Shown in pieces: positions 1 to 8,940 of a DNA stretch of 64,000 nt; positions within the stretch are counted from its first letter, which is position 1, and each line of letters opens with the position of its first letter. Source of the stretch: Kordiimonas lipolytica. Its GTDB lineage: Bacteria > Pseudomonadota > Alphaproteobacteria > Sphingomonadales > Kordiimonadaceae. The notes beneath the pieces were generated by a model, which did not search any database, had not been told where the DNA came from, and was given only the letters and a program-made list of their open reading frames with translations. The position numbers and the translations under genes were made by a program. Where the stretch lies: contig NZ_LRUB01000011.1 of the NCBI RefSeq assembly GCF_001550065.1, positions 248,001 to 312,000 of the forward strand, read 5' to 3'.

Positions 1-1752
1 CGATACATCACCTTCAAGGCCGGCCCCGTCTGCAAAGACAAGGTCGGTGCCGCTGAGGCGCCAGCTTTGACCGACCATCACATCGGTGGACCAGTCGGTG
101 CCATCATACCGCCATCGGAGTCCATAGGTCAGGCGGCTGCCTTCCTCCCATAGGTCATAGCCCGAGGCGCGTTCGGCCGAAAACAGGTTCAGGTCATTCA
201 ACTCAAACGCGCGGCTGTCTTCGTTTACGATATTATCGGGTGTGCCGCGGCGGGGCGAAACGGTGATTTCCGCGATAGGTTCCAAAGTATGTGAACCGTT
301 CTCGGTGAATTTCACCAGCGGCCAGGTCACCGTGCCGGTGATGCGGGCAAGATTGCGCCATTCGCTTCCCGACGCGCTACCGAAGGTGCCTGCGAATGCA
401 ACATCATCCGGTTCATTGGCATCGTCCAGATTATAGGCGTCAGTGCGCACCAATGCGTCAGCATCGATCACAAAGCCCTTGGGCGTGATCCAACGCCGCT
501 GCCAGTTGGCAGACAGCGATACCCGCTGGGTGTCCAGGCCGTCTGTACGGTGCAGGGCAAGCGCATTACCGCGTAGCTTCACGGTGCCGCCTAGTGGCTT
601 GAAGTTTGGAATATATTCGGCGTCAATAAGTGGCAGCGCAAAGGCAGTTTTACCGGCAATATCCTCGATGCGCAGACCCTGAAACCCGATTGTGCGGGCA
701 GACACATATGATCGTCCATAAAAGCCTTCCAGCAAATATTCGCTGATCAGCGTATCGGCATCAGATATATCGTAGCGGCGCAGGTAAGTATCATCTGATG
801 CCCAGTTGAGGCGATAGGTGGACCGCCAGCGTTTTGAATGATTGAACTGGCCTTCTGAACCTATATGTCCGCGGAATTCCTTGCTGCCAGTTGGCAGGTT
901 GGTGATGTCGTCCCGCTTGTCCGTGTGGGTAATGCTGCCATCAACTTCGAACTGGCCGAAACCAAGGTGCTGGCGATACTCGCCTTCAAGAAGCAGTCCT
1001 TCTTTCGACGTGTATGTTGGAGTGATGGTGGCATCGCTGCTGTCGCTGAAGACGTGATAGTAGGGAATGCCGATAACGAACCCAAGGTTTCGGGTTGTTT
1101 GGATATCCATCGGAAGCAGGCCGCTGGCACGATCAACCGTGGGATCGGGGTGCGAGAAGTAGGGCGTCCAGAAAACCGGTATACCTAAAATCTCGAGCGT
1201 GGCATCCTTATAGTACAGTCGGCGTTTTTCCCGGTCGTGGGTTACCCTGACGGCCTTGAGTTGCCACAAGGGCTGTTTTCCGCTGCCGTCGGCGCATACC
1301 TTACAGGGGCTGTAGACGGCTTTCTCAAGCGTTGTCTCGTTGTCGTTACGCTCGCCGCTCGCTGCAGCGACCTGCGCGCCGTCTGACATGATTAGCCGAA
1401 TATCTTCGACGAAAGCACGTTTGAGCGAGTCGCTCAGGCTAATATGCGGGGCCAGGATACGGTCACCGTTCGGTGCAACAAGCTCTACTGCGCCAGACGC
1501 CTCTGCTTCACCGGTCTTTTCATTGTAGCGGATTTCGCCGGCTTTCAAGGTATAGCCGTCGCGCTTCAGAAGAACTTGGCCTAGCGCAACAATCTCACCG
1601 GTGTCGGCATCATAGCTGATTTGATCAGCCTCGAATTCCACTGTTTCGCCAGGTTTTACGATGTCCTGCGCAAGAGCGGGCGTAGTGAGGGCGGTCGAAC
1701 CTAAAAGGCATGCTGCCGCGAGACCGTTCATGAAAGCCGACTGAATTGACAC
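1..1752 (-). CDS. lptD: LPS-assembly protein LptD (OstA), 3' part beyond window
   Basis: Outer-membrane beta-barrel that receives lipopolysaccharide from LptA and inserts it in the outer leaflet. The reverse-strand frame opens with a hydrophobic leader ending in TPALAQ, a likely signal peptide. An LptA-like segment follows (about residues 30-140, with repeats such as GETVEFEADQISYDADTGEI), then barrel sequence with alternating strands and the conserved block GIPVFWTPYFSHPDPTVDRASG. The frame has no stop before base 1, so the C-terminal end is missing; about 577 codons are present. A GTG at 1752 has a GGTGGGA stretch upstream; ATG at 1731 is the alternative start. The gene diverges from pepA, an arrangement I associate with alphaproteobacteria. 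Family assignment is firm, the exact start is not. Confidence 0.9.
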   Translation of the reverse strand, partial: MSIQSAFMNGLAAACLLGSTALTTPALAQDIVKPGETVEFEADQISYDADTGEIVALGQVLLKRDGYTLKAGEIRYNEKTGEAEASGAVELVAPNGDRILAPHISLSDSLKRAFVEDIRLIMSDGAQVAAASGERNDNETTLEKAVYSPCKVCADGSGKQPLWQLKAVRVTHDREKRRLYYKDATLEILGIPVFWTPYFSHPDPTVDRASGLLPMDIQTTRNLGFVIGIPYYHVFSDSSDATITPTYTSKEGLLLEGEYRQHLGFGQFEVDGSITHTDKRDDITNLPTGSKEFRGHIGSEGQFNHSKRWRSTYRLNWASDDTYLRRYDISDADTLISEYLLEGFYGRSYVSARTIGFQGLRIEDIAGKTAFALPLIDAEYIPNFKPLGGTVKLRGNALALHRTDGLDTQRVSLSANWQRRWITPKGFVIDADALVRTDAYNLDDANEPDDVAFAGTFGSASGSEWRNLARITGTVTWPLVKFTENGSHTLEPIAEITVSPRRGTPDNIVNEDSRAFELNDLNLFSAERASGYDLWEEGSRLTYGLRWRYDGTDWSTDVMVGQSWRLSGTDLVFADGAGLEGDVS

Positions 1753-2009
1753 TGCTGGAGTTTCCCACCCTAAACTGTTTGAGCCTTGATAGCTGGTGTG
1801 GCCCATTATCGCAACGACCTTGCGGCTTTTCTGATCACCCGCTGACGGAAAAACATGCTACGACCTGTATCTTTCTCAAAAATGTGGCGATTTCGCGAGC
1901 GATGCTTGCAACTGAAACCAAGACAAGGCATTAGGTTGGGGGAGGGCGGCACCACAGATATTCACCGTGTGCGGCCGCAAAGAAAGAAAAGCAAAAAGAG
2001 GATTTCCCC
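1753..2009. other. Intergenic region between divergent lptD and pepA
   Basis: About 257 bases separate the two divergent genes and must hold both promoters. I see no convincing -35/-10 pair, no hairpin and no small gene with a good ribosome binding site. An AAAGAGGA ribosome binding site lies just before pepA. Confidence 0.4.
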
Positions 2010-3470
2010 ATGCAAATCGAGTTTTCTGCATTGGATCTGCCAGCATCAGGCGCCGTGGTGTTTCTGGTTGAGAAGGACAAAGAGCTTTCCGGGCTTGCAG
2101 CCGAGGCTGACAAAGCCGCCGGTGGCGCCCTGACAAAAGCCATGAAGTCTTCCCGCTTTACTGGCGGTAATGGCCAGAAACTGCAGGTGATTGCTCCTGC
2201 TGGCCTGGACGCTGAGCGGGTACTGCTTCTGGGACTGGGAAAAAAAGATGGGATGAAAGCGCTGGATATGGTCGAGCTCGGCGGCGCGGCAGCGGCAGGG
2301 CTTCTGGGCTCGGGCAGCGACACAGCGACAATTATTGCGGAAGGCTTTGATGCAGCCGCTATTGCAGAGGGCGCACTTCTGCGCTCCTACCGGTTTGACA
2401 AATACCGCACAAAGGAACCTGAAGCCAAGAAACCGACTTTGAAGAAAGTGGTTGTGGCAACAGCTGACGCAAAAGCTGCAGACGCGTTCGCTGGCCGAAA
2501 GGCTGTGGTGGACGGTGTTTTCCTGACGCGTGATTTGGTGTCAGAGCCTGGCAACACGCTTCACCCAGAAAGCTTTGCAGAGCGCATCCAGGAACTGTCC
2601 GCAGACGGGATTGATGTGGAAGTCCTTGGTGAGGCTGAAATGGCCAAGCTTGGCATGGGCGCGCTGCTGGCCGTTGGCCAAGGGTCCGAAAAGGAATCCA
2701 AACTTGCCATCATGCGCTGGAACGGTGCTGATAAGGATGAGCAGCCCATCGCTTTCGTTGGCAAGGGCGTGACGTTCGATACCGGTGGTATCTCGCTGAA
2801 GCCCGGCGAAGGCATGGACATGATGAAATGGGACATGGGCGGCGCCGGAACGGTCGTTGGTCTGATGAAAGCACTGGCTGGCCGCAAGGCGAAAGTGAAT
2901 GCTGTTGGCATCGTGGGCCTTGTTGAAAACATGCCTTCCGGCAATGCGCAGCGGCCCGGTGACGTGGTTACGTCCATGTCCGGCCAGACCATCGAAGTCC
3001 TGAACACGGACGCCGAAGGCCGCTTGGTGCTTGCAGATGCCATCTGGTACTGTCAGGACCGCTACAAGCCGAAGTTCATGATCGACCTTGCCACACTGAC
3101 TGGCGCGATGATCATCTCCCTTGGTCACGAGCACGCCGGTATCTTTACCGATAGTGACGATCTCGCTGAAGGCCTGTCGAAAGCTGGCGCTGATACTGGT
3201 GACAAGGTTTGGCGCCTGCCGCTTCACAAGAACTATGACAAGCTGATCGATTGCCCAACCGCTGACATGAAGAATATCGGCGGCCGAGGCGCTGGTTCCA
3301 TTACCGCAGCACAGTTCCTGAAGCGTTTCACTAACGATGTTCCATGGTGTCATATCGATATCGCCGGGACTGTCTGGTCCGATAAGGACCTGCCGCTGTC
3401 TGAGAAAGGCGGTACCGGTTACGGAGTGCGCCTTCTGGACAAGTTCGTCGCAGATAACCACGAAGGTTAG
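2010..3470 (+). CDS. pepA: Leucyl aminopeptidase (M17)
   Basis: Cytosolic zinc/manganese exopeptidase that removes N-terminal residues from peptides; in some bacteria the family also binds DNA. The 486-residue length is normal. The N-terminal macro-like domain covers about residues 1-170 and the catalytic domain follows. The metal and catalytic block VGKGVTFDTGGISLKPG begins at residue 250 (Lys252 is the expected catalytic lysine), and the family signature NTDAEGRL lies at 332-339. An AAAGAGGA ribosome binding site precedes the ATG. holC starts six bases after the stop, so the two are probably co-transcribed, a pairing also known in gammaproteobacteria. Confidence 0.97.
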   Translation: MQIEFSALDLPASGAVVFLVEKDKELSGLAAEADKAAGGALTKAMKSSRFTGGNGQKLQVIAPAGLDAERVLLLGLGKKDGMKALDMVELGGAAAAGLLGSGSDTATIIAEGFDAAAIAEGALLRSYRFDKYRTKEPEAKKPTLKKVVVATADAKAADAFAGRKAVVDGVFLTRDLVSEPGNTLHPESFAERIQELSADGIDVEVLGEAEMAKLGMGALLAVGQGSEKESKLAIMRWNGADKDEQPIAFVGKGVTFDTGGISLKPGEGMDMMKWDMGGAGTVVGLMKALAGRKAKVNAVGIVGLVENMPSGNAQRPGDVVTSMSGQTIEVLNTDAEGRLVLADAIWYCQDRYKPKFMIDLATLTGAMIISLGHEHAGIFTDSDDLAEGLSKAGADTGDKVWRLPLHKNYDKLIDCPTADMKNIGGRGAGSITAAQFLKRFTNDVPWCHIDIAGTVWSDKDLPLSEKGGTGYGVRLLDKFVADNHEG

Positions 3471-3475
3471 AACGC

Positions 3476-3925
3476 ATGGCGGAGATCCGTTTCTATCACC
3501 TGCAACGCCAGACGCTGGAGCAAGCTTTGCCCCAGCTGATGGCCAAGGTGTATGAGACGGGTCAGAACGCCGTGGTCAAGCTGCCCGGCAAGGGCCTGAT
3601 GGACACCATCGACAAGGTCTTGTGGGATTACGATCCCGCAAGCTTTATTCCCCATGACAAGGAAGGTTGCCACGATCCGTCGGAGCAGCCGATCTATCTG
3701 ACAACTGCTGACGAAAACCCGAACGACGCCAAAATCCTGGTGTTGATCGACGCTGTCAAATGCCCTGACATGGATGCCTATGAGCGGTGCCTCTATATGT
3801 TCGATGGCCGGGATGAAGGCATTGTTGCCGAAGCCCGGGCCGACTGGAAGGCATTCAAGGACAAGGGTATAGAAATGTCTTATTGGCAGCAGCGGGAGCA
3901 GGGCGGTTGGGAGCAAAAGGCGTGA
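3476..3925 (+). CDS. holC: DNA polymerase III chi subunit
   Basis: Chi belongs to the clamp-loader complex and contacts single-stranded DNA-binding protein. The 149-residue protein has the expected start (EIRFYHLQRQTLEQALPQLM), the segment GKGLMDTIDKVLWDYDPASF, and the family pattern in which a short acidic loop is followed by PIYLTT. It lies directly downstream of pepA, as in many proteobacteria. Its stop overlaps the GTG start of the next gene (GTGA), so translation is probably coupled. Confidence 0.93.
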   Translation: MAEIRFYHLQRQTLEQALPQLMAKVYETGQNAVVKLPGKGLMDTIDKVLWDYDPASFIPHDKEGCHDPSEQPIYLTTADENPNDAKILVLIDAVKCPDMDAYERCLYMFDGRDEGIVAEARADWKAFKDKGIEMSYWQQREQGGWEQKA

Positions 3926-4383
3926 GCGATTTCTGTGTCAAGCACGACAAGTTGCCTTACCATATTTGCACCAATATCATCGATTTCGACTTTCCAAAGG
4001 TTCACAGCTGGCTGTCTAATGCCTATTGGTCTCAAGGGATTCCTATGGAGACGGTCGTAAAGGGCTTTACCAATTCACTGGCATTCGGCTTATTTCATAC
4101 CGACAAAGGGCAGGTGGGATGCGCCCGCATGATCACGGACAAGGCAACCTTCGCCTACCTTGCCGACGTTTATATTGACGAAAGCGAGCGCGGTAATGGC
4201 TTGGGTGTCTGGTTGATGGAAGTGATCATGGGGCATCCTGAACTCCAGGGCCTTCGGCGCATCATGCTGGCTACGGCCGATATGCACGCTCTGTACCGTA
4301 AGTTTGGCTTCTCTGAACCCGCTAAACCCGACCGGTTGATGGAAAAGCTCTCTCCCGAGATATACAAGGCATTATACGGCTAA
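3922..4383 (+). CDS. GNAT family N-acetyltransferase
   Basis: Predicted acetyl-CoA dependent acetyltransferase of about 153 residues. The acetyl-CoA binding loop is recognisable in ADVYIDESERGNGLGVWLME, and the C-terminal RKFGFSEP matches the end of the fold. The GTG at 3922 overlaps the holC stop by four bases and fits translational coupling; an in-frame upstream start at 3883 would lie inside holC and is less likely. The substrate cannot be told from sequence. Confidence 0.85.
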   Translation: MSDFCVKHDKLPYHICTNIIDFDFPKVHSWLSNAYWSQGIPMETVVKGFTNSLAFGLFHTDKGQVGCARMITDKATFAYLADVYIDESERGNGLGVWLMEVIMGHPELQGLRRIMLATADMHALYRKFGFSEPAKPDRLMEKLSPEIYKALYG

Positions 4384-4505
4384 TAGCGTAGGGCCATTGG
4401 GCGCACATTGCAGCCATCAGGTTACAGTTTCTTTACCGATAGGCACTATCCTGACACTGAAGGGGAGGACACGTTTGAACCCTCAAGCAGAGAGTAGTGT
4501 GTCCT

Positions 4506-5381
4506 ATGTTGAAAGCAGTTGCCAGAGTATCGTCCGTCGCCGTCTTCCTGTATGTGGGGCTGGCTGCTGCCATCTACCACTATCAAGAAAAGCTGATGTT
4601 CCACTTCGCGCCCGTCCCTGACGGGCATATTTATGCGTTCAACACGCCGCATGAAGAAGTTCGGCTTGAGGGACAAGGGGGCGCAACGCTGCATGGTGTC
4701 CTGTTCAAGACGTCCACGCCAGCGCGTGGCGTGGTGATTTATTACAAGGGCAATATGGGTAATATTGCCTGGTCGGAAGAGATCGCCGAACCATTCCTTG
4801 AGCTGGGGTTTGACGTGCTTTCAATGGATTATCGGGGTTTCGGCAAGAGCCGCGGCGTGCTTTCAGAGGCCGCGCTTCTTTCGGACGCAGAAGCCTGGTA
4901 CGACTGGGCGGCTGAGCAATACCAAGGCAGGGATGTGCGTGTGTTTGGCTATTCCATGGGTACCACGTTCGCCAGCCATGTATCGGCTGTCCGGGACGTG
5001 CGTGACACCATTTTGTTCGCTCCGATGAAATCCGTGATTGATGTAGCTGAGCGCCGCTATCCCTTCCTGCCAATTGAGCTTCTTTCTGAATACCCACTTC
5101 GGAATGACCAGAAGCTGGCCAGGGCCAGTGGGCACATTGTGATCTATCACGGCACGAACGACCAGATCATCGACTATCAGTCCGGGAAGGCGCTAAAGGC
5201 GGTTCTTGGCGCGGACGACAGCTTTGTGACTGTGCCGGGGGGCACCCATTATGATCTTCCGTGGCGGGAGGATGTGCGGTCGGATATCAGGGCCCGCTGG
5301 GGCATTACGTTTGCGAGCGGCTCCCCAGAACGCAGCAGGCAGCCAGCAGCAGCAGGTCTTTCAGCAGAAACTGCCCGCTAG
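4506..5381 (+). CDS. Membrane-anchored alpha/beta hydrolase
   Basis: Serine hydrolase of about 291 residues, similar to the BEM46/ABHD13-type bacterial proteins. An N-terminal hydrophobic segment (about residues 5-24) should anchor it in the inner membrane. The nucleophile elbow is GYSMG with Ser150, and the likely acid and base lie in GTNDQIID and GGTHYDLP. ATG 4506 is preferred because GAGAG sits ten bases upstream; GTG 4497 is the alternative. The last 25 or so codons overlap the 3' end of the convergent DUF417 gene by 77 bases and encode a low-complexity tail, so the stop may have been extended by drift. Substrate unknown. Confidence 0.85.
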   Translation: MLKAVARVSSVAVFLYVGLAAAIYHYQEKLMFHFAPVPDGHIYAFNTPHEEVRLEGQGGATLHGVLFKTSTPARGVVIYYKGNMGNIAWSEEIAEPFLELGFDVLSMDYRGFGKSRGVLSEAALLSDAEAWYDWAAEQYQGRDVRVFGYSMGTTFASHVSAVRDVRDTILFAPMKSVIDVAERRYPFLPIELLSEYPLRNDQKLARASGHIVIYHGTNDQIIDYQSGKALKAVLGADDSFVTVPGGTHYDLPWREDVRSDIRARWGITFASGSPERSRQPAAAGLSAETAR

Positions 5382-6159
5382 ACGTCAAGTATGGGAAACC
5401 GCCCATGCCGCCGTGCCATGTGTAGCTGAAGGTCACCATGAAGCTGAGCGTGACGATGAAGGTCATGGCGGCAAATGCAAGGCCGCCCATAAAGGCATGC
5501 CTGTTCCACCAATAGCCGGTCAGCAGCAAGACGGTAACAAGTTCAGTAACGCCGATCACATAGGACGCGCCCATCTTGCTGAAGTAAACCGGCAGCCACC
5601 AGTTGAACACCGGACTGGTTTTCAATAGCGGCGCGATACCGTCAGCTTCGGGAATGGTGAACTTCATGCCGCCGATCCAGCCAAGGACGACGATCAGCCC
5701 AACCAGCATGACAGTGCTTGCGTGCGGCACACGTAACCGCCAAAGGGCCAGGCCGCCGATGGCGATATATTTGATCAGGCCCTGACCCGAACCGATGGCT
5801 GGGAAACCGCCAAGGCTTTTCATCCAGACTGGGTTGGTAAAAAGCAGTGTCAGGGAAAAAGCCGACATCGCAACAACGAACCAGTATGCGTAGCGCTTCA
5901 CGCGTTCTGGTACGGAATGCAGCACGATCAGCAAGCCCGACAGAGCCTGAAGGCAGCCGAGGCCAATTGTGATCTCGTGGTTATAGAAACCGAACCTGGA
6001 CAGGAGTGGATGGGCATCCAGCCAACCGGCAACCACGCTTTCAGATGCGCCCGAGATATTCATCAGGCCAAACCAGATCAGCACAGTCGCCAGCGACAGC
6101 GTAACGAAAAGGTCTGTGAATTGTGCGCCCGGGCGCAGGCGGTTGAAGATACTGGTCAT
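5305..6159 (-). CDS. Tandemly duplicated DUF417 (YkgB/RclC-like) membrane protein
   Basis: Polytopic inner-membrane protein of 284 residues. Both halves look like a DUF417 unit. The N-half has WFGLMN (29-34) and GGFPAIGSGQGLIKYIAIG (from 118). The C-half has WIGGMKFT (161-168) and GGFPYLTSSGQFLLKDLLLL (from 253). Matching motifs are offset by about 132-136 residues. The C-half is the better match to the usual family; the N-half has lost the MKFT-type lysine. Characterised members such as E. coli RclC are single units of about 200 residues linked to reactive chlorine stress. Function here is unknown. Only the very 3' end overlaps the convergent hydrolase. Confidence 0.75.
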   Translation of the reverse strand: MTSIFNRLRPGAQFTDLFVTLSLATVLIWFGLMNISGASESVVAGWLDAHPLLSRFGFYNHEITIGLGCLQALSGLLIVLHSVPERVKRYAYWFVVAMSAFSLTLLFTNPVWMKSLGGFPAIGSGQGLIKYIAIGGLALWRLRVPHASTVMLVGLIVVLGWIGGMKFTIPEADGIAPLLKTSPVFNWWLPVYFSKMGASYVIGVTELVTVLLLTGYWWNRHAFMGGLAFAAMTFIVTLSFMVTFSYTWHGGMGGFPYLTSSGQFLLKDLLLLAACCVLGSRSQT

Positions 6160-6212
6160 GGTTAAAGGCTCCCCTCAGATTGCCTGCAGTAAGCAGAAGA
6201 TGGGGAAGGGCG

Positions 6213-8117
6213 TCAAGCGGCGCTTTCGCCCATAACGGCTTCTTGAGCTTCCGTGAAAGCTTCCTCTGCTGCCATCCAGGCGTCTTCGGCGTCGGAAATC
6301 TGGGCTGTAAGGTCCGCGGCCATTTTTGACAGTTTGGTCACCTTGTCCTCCTGGCCGGGCTCATAAAGCCGCGGGTCAGCGAGGCGGTTGTCTACCTTCT
6401 CCTTGTCGGCCAGCAGCTTTTCGAGCGCCGCTTCAGCCTTTTCGACCTTGCGGCGATAGGGTGCCAGCTGGCGGCGGAGCTCAGCCGCATTCTGCCGTGC
6501 GGTCTTCTTCTGATTGTCAGGCTTTTGCCCGCGCTTTTCAGATCGCTCGCCTGAGCGTTCCTTCAATAGATGCTGCTTATAGTCTTCGAGATCGCCCTCA
6601 AAACGCTTTACATCGCCTTTTTCAACGATCCAGAGCCGGTCGACGCAGGCTTCCACCAGATGGCGGTCGTGGCTGATCAGAAGAACGGCGCCGTCATAAT
6701 CATTTACCGCATGGATAAGGGCCTCGCGGCTGTCCACATCCAGGTGGTTGGTGGGCTCGTCGAGAATCAGAAGCTGCGGCGCGTGGAAGGTGGCCAGCGC
6801 GAACATCAGGCGCGCCTTTTCGCCACCAGACAGTGATTCCACCGGCCTGTCCGCTTTCTCAATGCCGAATCCGAATGAGCCAAGCCGCGCGCGTACCTTG
6901 GCCTCGATCGCATCGGGCATCAGCTTCGCCAGATGGTCAAAGGGGCTGGCCTTCGGCATCAGCTCGTCCAATTGATGCTGGGCGAAATAACCAACGGTAA
7001 GCTTCCGGGGGCGGCGCATGCTGCCGTCCATCGGTGTCAGCTTTTCAGCGAGCAACTTTGCGAAGGTGGATTTGCCGTTACCGTTCGCGCCCAGAAGGGC
7101 GATACGGTCATCCATATCGATCCGGAGCTCAAGATTTTTCAGGATCGGCTTATCGGCCTCATAACCAACACTAACACCCTCCAGCGCGATCAGCGGCGAC
7201 GAGAGCGGATCAGGCTTTGGAAACTGGAATGGAACCGTGTGTTCCTCGACCATGGTGGCGATGGGCTTCATGCGCTCAAGCGCCTTGATCCGGCTTTGGG
7301 CCTGTTTGGCCTTTGATGCCTTTGCCTTGAAACGGTCCACGAAGCTCTGGATATGGCGGCGTTCGGCTTCCTGCTTGGACTTCAGCGCCATCTGGCGTTC
7401 CATCTGCTCGCGCCTCAACTCCTCGAACCGGTCATAGCCGCCGGTATAGATATTCAGCTTCTGGTTCTCCAGGTGCACGATGTGTGTCACGGCCTTGTTC
7501 AACAGGTCGCGGTCGTGGCTGACAATCAGCACGGTATAGGGATAGTTCTTGAGGAAATTCTCAAGCCACATCACCCCTTCAAGGTCGAGATAGTTGGTCG
7601 GCTCGTCCAAGAGAAGCAGGTCTGGCTCGTTAAAGAGCACGCACGCCAGCGCCACACGCATACGCCAACCGCCTGAATAGCTCTGGCACGGCCGCGCCTG
7701 TGCTTCTTCATCAAAGCCTAGGCCCGAGAGGATTGTGGCTGCGCGCGCTTCTGCGGTATGCGCGCCAATGTCAGCGAGCCGTGTGTGTATCTCTGCAATG
7801 CGGTGCGGGTCTGTTGCAGTTTCGGCCTCGGCTTGCAGGGCCGTGAGTTCCTTGTTGGACATCAGCACCGTCTGAAGCAGGCTTTCAGGCCCGTCTGGCG
7901 CTTCCTGGCCCACATGACCGACCCGCGCCGTCGGCCGAACCTTGATCTCGCCCGCTTCGGGGCTGAGCTCACCAAGGATCATCTTGAGAAGTGTGGACTT
8001 ACCGACACCATTCCGGCCGACAAAACCAACCTTGTGCCCGGCGGGCACGCCAACGGTCGCTTCCTCAAAGAGGACACGGTTGCCGATCCGGTAGGTTATG
8101 TCGTTGATGTGTAACAT
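6213..8117 (-). CDS. ABC-F family ATPase
   Basis: Soluble twin-ATPase of the ABC-F group, which acts on ribosomes rather than as a transporter. Domain 1 has Walker A GRNGVGKST near residue 34 and signature YSGGWRMR. Domain 2 has Walker A GANGNGKST and signature LSGGEKAR. Both carry LLLDEPTNYLD/LILDEPTNHLD Walker B blocks. A charged linker and a C-terminal coiled coil (about 540-634) match the Uup/YheS type. I place the start at ATG 8117 (MLHINDITYRIG); the longer upstream frame adds a Pro/Leu-rich stretch unlike the family. It diverges from ndk. Confidence 0.92.
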   Translation of the reverse strand: MLHINDITYRIGNRVLFEEATVGVPAGHKVGFVGRNGVGKSTLLKMILGELSPEAGEIKVRPTARVGHVGQEAPDGPESLLQTVLMSNKELTALQAEAETATDPHRIAEIHTRLADIGAHTAEARAATILSGLGFDEEAQARPCQSYSGGWRMRVALACVLFNEPDLLLLDEPTNYLDLEGVMWLENFLKNYPYTVLIVSHDRDLLNKAVTHIVHLENQKLNIYTGGYDRFEELRREQMERQMALKSKQEAERRHIQSFVDRFKAKASKAKQAQSRIKALERMKPIATMVEEHTVPFQFPKPDPLSSPLIALEGVSVGYEADKPILKNLELRIDMDDRIALLGANGNGKSTFAKLLAEKLTPMDGSMRRPRKLTVGYFAQHQLDELMPKASPFDHLAKLMPDAIEAKVRARLGSFGFGIEKADRPVESLSGGEKARLMFALATFHAPQLLILDEPTNHLDVDSREALIHAVNDYDGAVLLISHDRHLVEACVDRLWIVEKGDVKRFEGDLEDYKQHLLKERSGERSEKRGQKPDNQKKTARQNAAELRRQLAPYRRKVEKAEAALEKLLADKEKVDNRLADPRLYEPGQEDKVTKLSKMAADLTAQISDAEDAWMAAEEAFTEAQEAVMGESAA

Positions 8118-8194
8118 GGCAGGCGAGGTATCACAGGGCAGGGGCAAAGGCAACGCCATACAGCGCCATGATGGCACTCAGGCACAGACAAAGC

Positions 8195-8222
8195 TTGGCT
8201 TTGCCCTCGTTTGTGCTATAAG
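8195..8222 (+). promoter_or_regulatory. Candidate sigma-70 promoter of ndk
   Basis: TTGGCT (8195-8200) and TATAAG (8217-8222) are separated by 16 bases and lie about 45 bases before the ndk start. Judged by eye only. Confidence 0.5.
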
Positions 8223-8266
8223 GCGCGCGAATCAAGTTCAACCCCACTTTTTAAAGGGATAGTCAC

Positions 8267-8689
8267 ATGGCTGTGCAACGTACTTTTTCCATCATTAAAC
8301 CAGACGCAACCAACCGTAACCTGACCGGTGCGATCAACGCCATTTTCGAGAAAAACGGCCTGCGCATTGTTGCTCAGAAGCGTATCCGCATGACTGAAGA
8401 CCAAGCGAAAACTTTCTACGCTGTTCACGCTGAGCGTCCTTTCTTCGGCGAACTGGTTGAGTTCATGACGTCCGCTCCTGTTGTTGTTCAGGTGCTGGAA
8501 GGCGAGAACGCCGTTCTGAAGCACCGTGAAGTAATGGGCGCCACCAACCCAGCTGAAGCTGCGGAAGGCACCGTTCGTAAAGAATTCGCTCTGTCCATCG
8601 GTGAAAACTCCGTACACGGTTCCGACAGCGAAGAAAACGCAGCGATCGAGATTGCTCAGTTCTTCTCTGGCAACGAGATCGTAGGCTAA
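8267..8689 (+). CDS. ndk: Nucleoside diphosphate kinase
   Basis: Exchanges the gamma phosphate between NTPs and NDPs to balance nucleotide pools. The 140-residue length, [19 protein letters not shown] start and active-site histidine His117 in the block ENSVHGSD are typical. AAAGGG lies upstream of the ATG. Its codon use resembles the ribosomal protein genes later in the window, consistent with strong expression. Confidence 0.97.
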   Translation: MAVQRTFSIIKPDATNRNLTGAINAIFEKNGLRIVAQKRIRMTEDQAKTFYAVHAERPFFGELVEFMTSAPVVVQVLEGENAVLKHREVMGATNPAEAAEGTVRKEFALSIGENSVHGSDSEENAAIEIAQFFSGNEIVG

Positions 8690-8746
8690 TCAGCCACAAG
8701 AATTCTGCCTGGGAGCTAACTGGGCACGCAGGGTTTCCTGCAATAG

Positions 8747-8776
8747 AAGGGTCGTCCATTTGGGCGGCCCTTTTTC
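8747..8776 (+). terminator. Rho-independent terminator after ndk
   Basis: AAGGGTCGTCC and GGGCGGCCCTT flank a short ATTT loop with one or two G-U pairs, followed by a T run. It ends the ndk transcript. Confidence 0.8.
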
Positions 8777-8940
8777 GTTTTGGACAGCTTTTGGCCATGT
8801 CCGGACAGGAGCTTCAGGCTGCCAGGACACGATTATGGAATGTTCTCGGCAGGAAAATACGTGATTGTAGTCCAGGGCAACATTAGCGTTCCTTTCATTG
8901 GCTCACTGAACTAACCTTCTGGAAATTTGGGGGAATTTGA

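Noticed and set aside
2541..3461. 306-codon minus-strand frame inside pepA
   Set aside because: Shadow of pepA, composition typical of antisense frames.
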